A model generated the notes under the pieces. It worked only from the letters and a program-made list of their open reading frames with translations, had not been told where the DNA came from and did no database searches. This document shows positions 56,887 to 59,950 of a DNA stretch of 59,950 nt, in pieces. The stretch spans positions 1-59,950 of the forward strand of contig CANRFN010000021.1 of NCBI GenBank assembly GCA_947629915.1, written 5' to 3'. How positions within the stretch are numbered: the stretch's first letter is position 1; each line of letters opens with the position of its first letter. Made by a program: the position numbers and the translations under genes. Origin of the DNA: an uncultured Oscillospiraceae bacterium. GTDB lineage: Bacteria; Bacillota; Clostridia; Oscillospirales; Oscillospiraceae.

Positions 56887-58743
56887 ATGGCAAAAAGAGC
56901 ACCCCAGCCCAAGGGCGAAACGTGCCCAGAAGACAAGAAAGACGAACAGCAGGCCATAGACCAGGCGGCTCGTGTTCCCATCTCTACGATATCCATGGCA
57001 GAGGCGACATACCAGCTGCTCACGGCGATCCTCCCCGAGGGCAAGGTGCGCCACATGGGCCGGCCGTTCTCATTCCGCTACACCGTGGACGGATACGGCT
57101 TCGGGCATAGCGATGCCACCCTCACGGTGCGCTTTGTCTCCCCCTACGGAGACCAGTATCACGCGGACGACACCTGGCTCTCCGCCATCACCGGACAGGA
57201 GCGGAGCGCCCTTCTGGTGCTGGGAGACGGCTATGCCCAGGCCCTGGAGGACACCCTTCGGTACCGGGACCACCCGGACGCGGATCGCCTGGAAAAGGAG
57301 GCCCTCCGGCTTTTGCAGCAGGCCGTGCTCGATGGAAGGGCGGTGATCTGCGGGGAGGTCCGGGATCTGCCCGCCGGCACCGCCCATGAGAAGCTGAAAT
57401 CACTCGCAACCGCCCTGGCGGAGGCCGCCCTGGACAAGCTCAGTCTGATCCAAAACCCGGTCCAGAGTGAAGACGCCCTCCGGGACATCCTCCAGGACAC
57501 CGAAGAGCTCTCCCTCTTCGCCATGGCGGGAGATGAGGACAACCGGGAGGCCAAGGAGGCGCTGCACCAGTGGCTGCAGGGGCAGTTTGCCGCAGGCCTC
57601 CGCCCCACGCTGCAGGAGGTCTCCGGCCGGTTTGGCGGCATCCCGTACGGCTGGGCCGCGCTGGACACCGCAGCGCTGCTGGCCCGCCTGGCCGCAGACC
57701 AGCAGATCGCGATACTGGCAGGCGGCAAGCAGGTCCCCATCCGCTCCCCCAGCCTCCCCGCCATGCTCTGCGGCAGGCGCAATGAGGCCATCACCATCGG
57801 GCCCAGGCGGGAACTGGACCCGGCGCTGCTGGCGGAGTGCACCTCCTTTCTCCGCCGCTGGCTGGACACCCGGGACATTCCCCGGGACCCGGATGCCCTC
57901 GTCTCCCTGCTCCGGGACACCCTGCGGCACCGGGAGGCGGAGCTGCAGCAGCTGCTGTACCAGTATTCCAAGGACACCCCCTATCCCGGAAAGCAGACGG
58001 TACAGGCGGCCTGGGAGCGGGTCTCTCACCTGTTGCGGCGTCGGCCCGAACAGGAGTCTCTCCTCCGGGAGGTGGCCGAGCAGCAGGGGGACCTGCTCCG
58101 AGACGCCCAGGCCACCGCGGCCATCTCCCGCTTCTTTGACGAGCAGCGCCCTCTCTTTGACAACGCCCTCGCCCGCACCCGGCAGATGCAGCGGGAGAAG
58201 ACCTTTTTCGCCGCAGATCCGGAGGCACTCTCCGCCCTGCGCACCGCCTCGGACATTCTCGCCCTGCCGGACCTCTCAGAACGGCTCGAGGAGCTGCCCG
58301 CCCTTCTGGACCTGCTGCAGGCCAAGTACGAAGAGCAGTGCACCCACCGCCGGGCCGAGGCCAGGGAGCTGATCCGCCACTCCATGGAGGACATCCGGCA
58401 GCTGGCGGAGGAAGGCCGGGACACGGAGGCCATCTTCCGAAACGCCGAGGTGTTTTTCCGCCGGATGGGCACAGACGTCCGGGAGGCGGACAACCTCACC
58501 CGCCTGGACGAGCTCATCGCCCGGATCGCAGACAAGAAAAACCTGGTCTGCCGGCAGCTGGAGTCCCTGGGGTTCAACCTGCCGCCCCAGCCCACCGGCG
58601 GCACGGTGCGCACCGTGCGCCGCTATGATCTCTGTTCCAGCGCAAGGCTGTCTTCCAAGGAGGAGATCGGCGCCTATGTGGCACAGATCCGGGCCGCCCT
58701 GGAGCAGGCCCTGGACGGGGCAGACAGTATACAGGTGCTCTGA
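56887..58743 (+). CDS. BrxC C-terminal-like protein without ATPase domain
   Basis: 618 residues from ATG 56887 (AGAGAGGAGGCCCGCAGC upstream). It follows BrxC from its post-ATPase region to its end: SFRYTVDGYGFGHSDATLTV, VICGEVRDLPAGTAHEKLKS, RFGGIPYGWAALDTAALLAR (BrxC has RRPYGWPEDEV here), YPGKQTVQAAWERVSHLLRR, SRFFDEQRPLFDNALARTRQ, LEELPALLDLLQAKYEE and an end EEIGAYVAQIRAALEQALDG. The N-terminal P-loop ATPase of about 550 residues is absent. Similarity is from memory of BrxC. Function unknown. Confidence 0.65.
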   Translation: MAKRAPQPKGETCPEDKKDEQQAIDQAARVPISTISMAEATYQLLTAILPEGKVRHMGRPFSFRYTVDGYGFGHSDATLTVRFVSPYGDQYHADDTWLSAITGQERSALLVLGDGYAQALEDTLRYRDHPDADRLEKEALRLLQQAVLDGRAVICGEVRDLPAGTAHEKLKSLATALAEAALDKLSLIQNPVQSEDALRDILQDTEELSLFAMAGDEDNREAKEALHQWLQGQFAAGLRPTLQEVSGRFGGIPYGWAALDTAALLARLAADQQIAILAGGKQVPIRSPSLPAMLCGRRNEAITIGPRRELDPALLAECTSFLRRWLDTRDIPRDPDALVSLLRDTLRHREAELQQLLYQYSKDTPYPGKQTVQAAWERVSHLLRRRPEQESLLREVAEQQGDLLRDAQATAAISRFFDEQRPLFDNALARTRQMQREKTFFAADPEALSALRTASDILALPDLSERLEELPALLDLLQAKYEEQCTHRRAEARELIRHSMEDIRQLAEEGRDTEAIFRNAEVFFRRMGTDVREADNLTRLDELIARIADKKNLVCRQLESLGFNLPPQPTGGTVRTVRRYDLCSSARLSSKEEIGAYVAQIRAALEQALDGADSIQVL

Positions 58744-58780
58744 TCAACGCAAGGGAGCCAGAAAGGAGTTGTCCCGCAGC

Positions 58781-59704
58781 ATGTCCACGCAGTTGACCCG
58801 CCTGGCGGTCTGGGAGACCGCCATCCACCAGTCTGCCATAGACTGCAATTGCCCGCCCGCCTGGTTTGGCGCCACTGGCCACCTGGCGTGCGTCTCGAAG
58901 CCCACGGAAGGCGCCCGGGCGTACCTGGAGCTGCCCCACATCTGCAATCTGGTCTCCTATGGCTCCAATGTGGTGGTAACCGGCCAGGAGGACCTGCTGG
59001 AGGATGTGCTGGACTGCATCCGGCATGTGGACTACCCCGGCCACTGCTTTGAGACCCCCATGATCTACAAGCTGAACCAGATCTTTGCCCGGGTGGACGC
59101 CAGCATCTTCTACATGGCGGAGTACTTTCTCCCGGACCCGGAGGCGGTGCTGGCGGCGGAGTGTCCCACCCACTACCAGCTGCGGCTGCTCCGGCAGGAG
59201 GACCTGCAGGACCTGTATCTCCCCCAGTGGAGCAACGCCCTCTGCGCCGCCCGCCGGCACCTGGACGTGCTGGCGGTGGGGGCGTGGGACGGCAACACCA
59301 TGATCGGTCTGGCGGGCTGCTCGGCGGACTGCAGCACCATGTGGCAGATCGGCGTGGACGTGCTCCCGGCATACCGGCAGCAGGGGGTGGCGGCCGCCCT
59401 CACCAATCGCCTGGCCCGGGAGATCCTGGACCGGGGCATTGTCCCCTTCTACTGCGCCGCCTGGGCGAATCTGCCGTCTGTGAAGAACGCGCTGCGGGCG
59501 GGCTTCTTCCCCGCCTGGACGGAGGCCACCGCCAAGCCCAACGCCATGGTGCGGGAGTGCAACACCCCGGAGCCCTACGAGGGGGAGGCCCAGGACGGGC
59601 GGGAGGGCGAGGCCAAAGCCCCGCCGGAGGGCACCGCCCCAGCATCAGAGAATCCGGGCAACGATCCCAAAACCAGTCCAGCGCCGGGACAGTCCCAGCC
59701 GTAA
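58781..59704 (+). CDS. GNAT-family N-acetyltransferase
   Basis: 307 residues from ATG 58781 (AAAGGAG upstream). N-terminal domain of unknown type (CPPAWFGATGHLACVSKPTE), C-terminal GNAT fold with IGVDVLPAYRQQGVAAALTN (the Q/RxxGxG/A acetyl-CoA loop) and NLPSVKNALRAGFFPAWTE. The last 45 residues are a low-complexity E/G/P/A tail. Substrate unknown. Follows the BrxC-like gene by 37 bp, so it may share its transcript. Confidence 0.85.
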   Translation: MSTQLTRLAVWETAIHQSAIDCNCPPAWFGATGHLACVSKPTEGARAYLELPHICNLVSYGSNVVVTGQEDLLEDVLDCIRHVDYPGHCFETPMIYKLNQIFARVDASIFYMAEYFLPDPEAVLAAECPTHYQLRLLRQEDLQDLYLPQWSNALCAARRHLDVLAVGAWDGNTMIGLAGCSADCSTMWQIGVDVLPAYRQQGVAAALTNRLAREILDRGIVPFYCAAWANLPSVKNALRAGFFPAWTEATAKPNAMVRECNTPEPYEGEAQDGREGEAKAPPEGTAPASENPGNDPKTSPAPGQSQP

Positions 59705-59753
59705 CCTGTCTCATTTGTCCATACGATCCGCCGATTTTTTCCTTTTCAACCTC

Positions 59754-59782
59754 TTGCATGAAACGAATCTGTGCGGTAAACT
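59754..59782 (+). promoter_or_regulatory. Probable promoter of the edge RNA
   Basis: TTGCAT (59754 to 59759), 17-bp spacer, TAAACT (59777 to 59782). It lies just before a dense run of hairpins. Confidence 0.5.
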
Positions 59783-59785
59783 ATA

Positions 59786-59950
59786 CCAGACCGCCCAGAC
59801 ACTGGGCACAGTCTGGTTCTCATTTGTTGGGAAAGAACCTGAATCCGCAGAGTTTAGGTTCGCCTAACTCTGCAGTTCAGGTACAGTCTAGGATGTACGC
59901 CGCACCGTGCGATTAGGCCTTCGGGCCGCGCCCAGTCGGTATCGCACTGC
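59786..59950 (+). ncRNA. Putative structured non-coding RNA, partial (runs off right edge)
   Basis: No ORF. Successive stems: CCAGAC/GTCTGG (59786, 59811) with CCCAG/CTGGG inside; ACCTGAA/TTCAGGT (about 59837, 59876) enclosing GCAGAGTTTAGG-TTCG-CCTAACTCTGC; then GTGCGAT/ATCGCAC (about 59907, 59940) with GGCC-TTCG-GGCC inside. UUCG tetraloops suggest selection on RNA. I do not recognise the family; the 3' end is outside the window. Confidence 0.5.

Noticed and set aside
55779..58743. A complete BREX system
   Set aside because: No PglX methyltransferase, PglZ, BrxA, BrxB or BrxL is present, and the BrxC-like proteins lack the ATPase.

Overview
The window reads as Clostridia DNA, most likely an Oscillospiraceae-type gut Firmicute: GC-rich coding sequence, strong AGGAGG-type ribosome binding sites, an AgrC/LytTR-type two-component pair, and a siphophage gene set typical of that group. 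No 16S rRNA or other taxonomic marker is present, so this is inference.

Positions 1 to about 40,560 are one prophage whose left end lies outside the window. Almost every phage gene is on the minus strand. Reading leftward from the immunity region at 38.6 kb come an early operon of small proteins (38.5 to 34.8 kb), a structured non-coding stretch (34.8 to 34.2 kb), replication genes (DUF2800 nuclease, DUF2815 ssDNA-binding protein, family A DNA polymerase with an intein, VapE-type primase-helicase, VRR-NUC nuclease, SNF2 helicase), a DUF1492 late regulator (17.6 kb), an accessory block (PAPS-reductase-like protein, DUF4417, two peptidases, PLD-like nuclease), terminase, portal, capsid, connector and tail genes, and the start of the tape measure gene at the left edge. 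Only the cI-like repressor and the tyrosine integrase are on the plus strand. The right attachment site lies inside an ABC transporter gene, which is cut in half.

From 40.6 kb onward is host chromosome: the truncated ABC half-transporter and its intact partner; a divergent LytTR response regulator with its sensor kinase; a putative ART-like/methyltransferase fusion; an NAD-dependent epimerase gene killed by a one-base slip and by a 2,981-bp IS66-type element with a clean 8-bp target duplication; 3-methyladenine DNA glycosylase; a serine hydrolase; a VanZ-like protein; a small deoxyribosyltransferase-like protein; RNase Z; thymidine kinase; two tandem genes resembling the C-terminal part of the BREX protein BrxC without its ATPase; a GNAT acetyltransferase; and a structured RNA-like segment running off the right edge.

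Three things stand out. (1) The major tail and major capsid genes both end in a G-run, a stop codon and a perfect stem-loop, followed in the -1 frame by the same roughly 145-residue domain, so the phage appears to put one shared accessory domain on a fraction of both its head and tail subunits by programmed frameshifting. (2) The polymerase intein carries a complete HNH homing-endonuclease gene in a different reading frame of the same strand, so one stretch of DNA codes for both the intein middle and the nuclease. (3) The ATPase-less BrxC-like gene pair is coupled to thymidine kinase with no other BREX gene visible.
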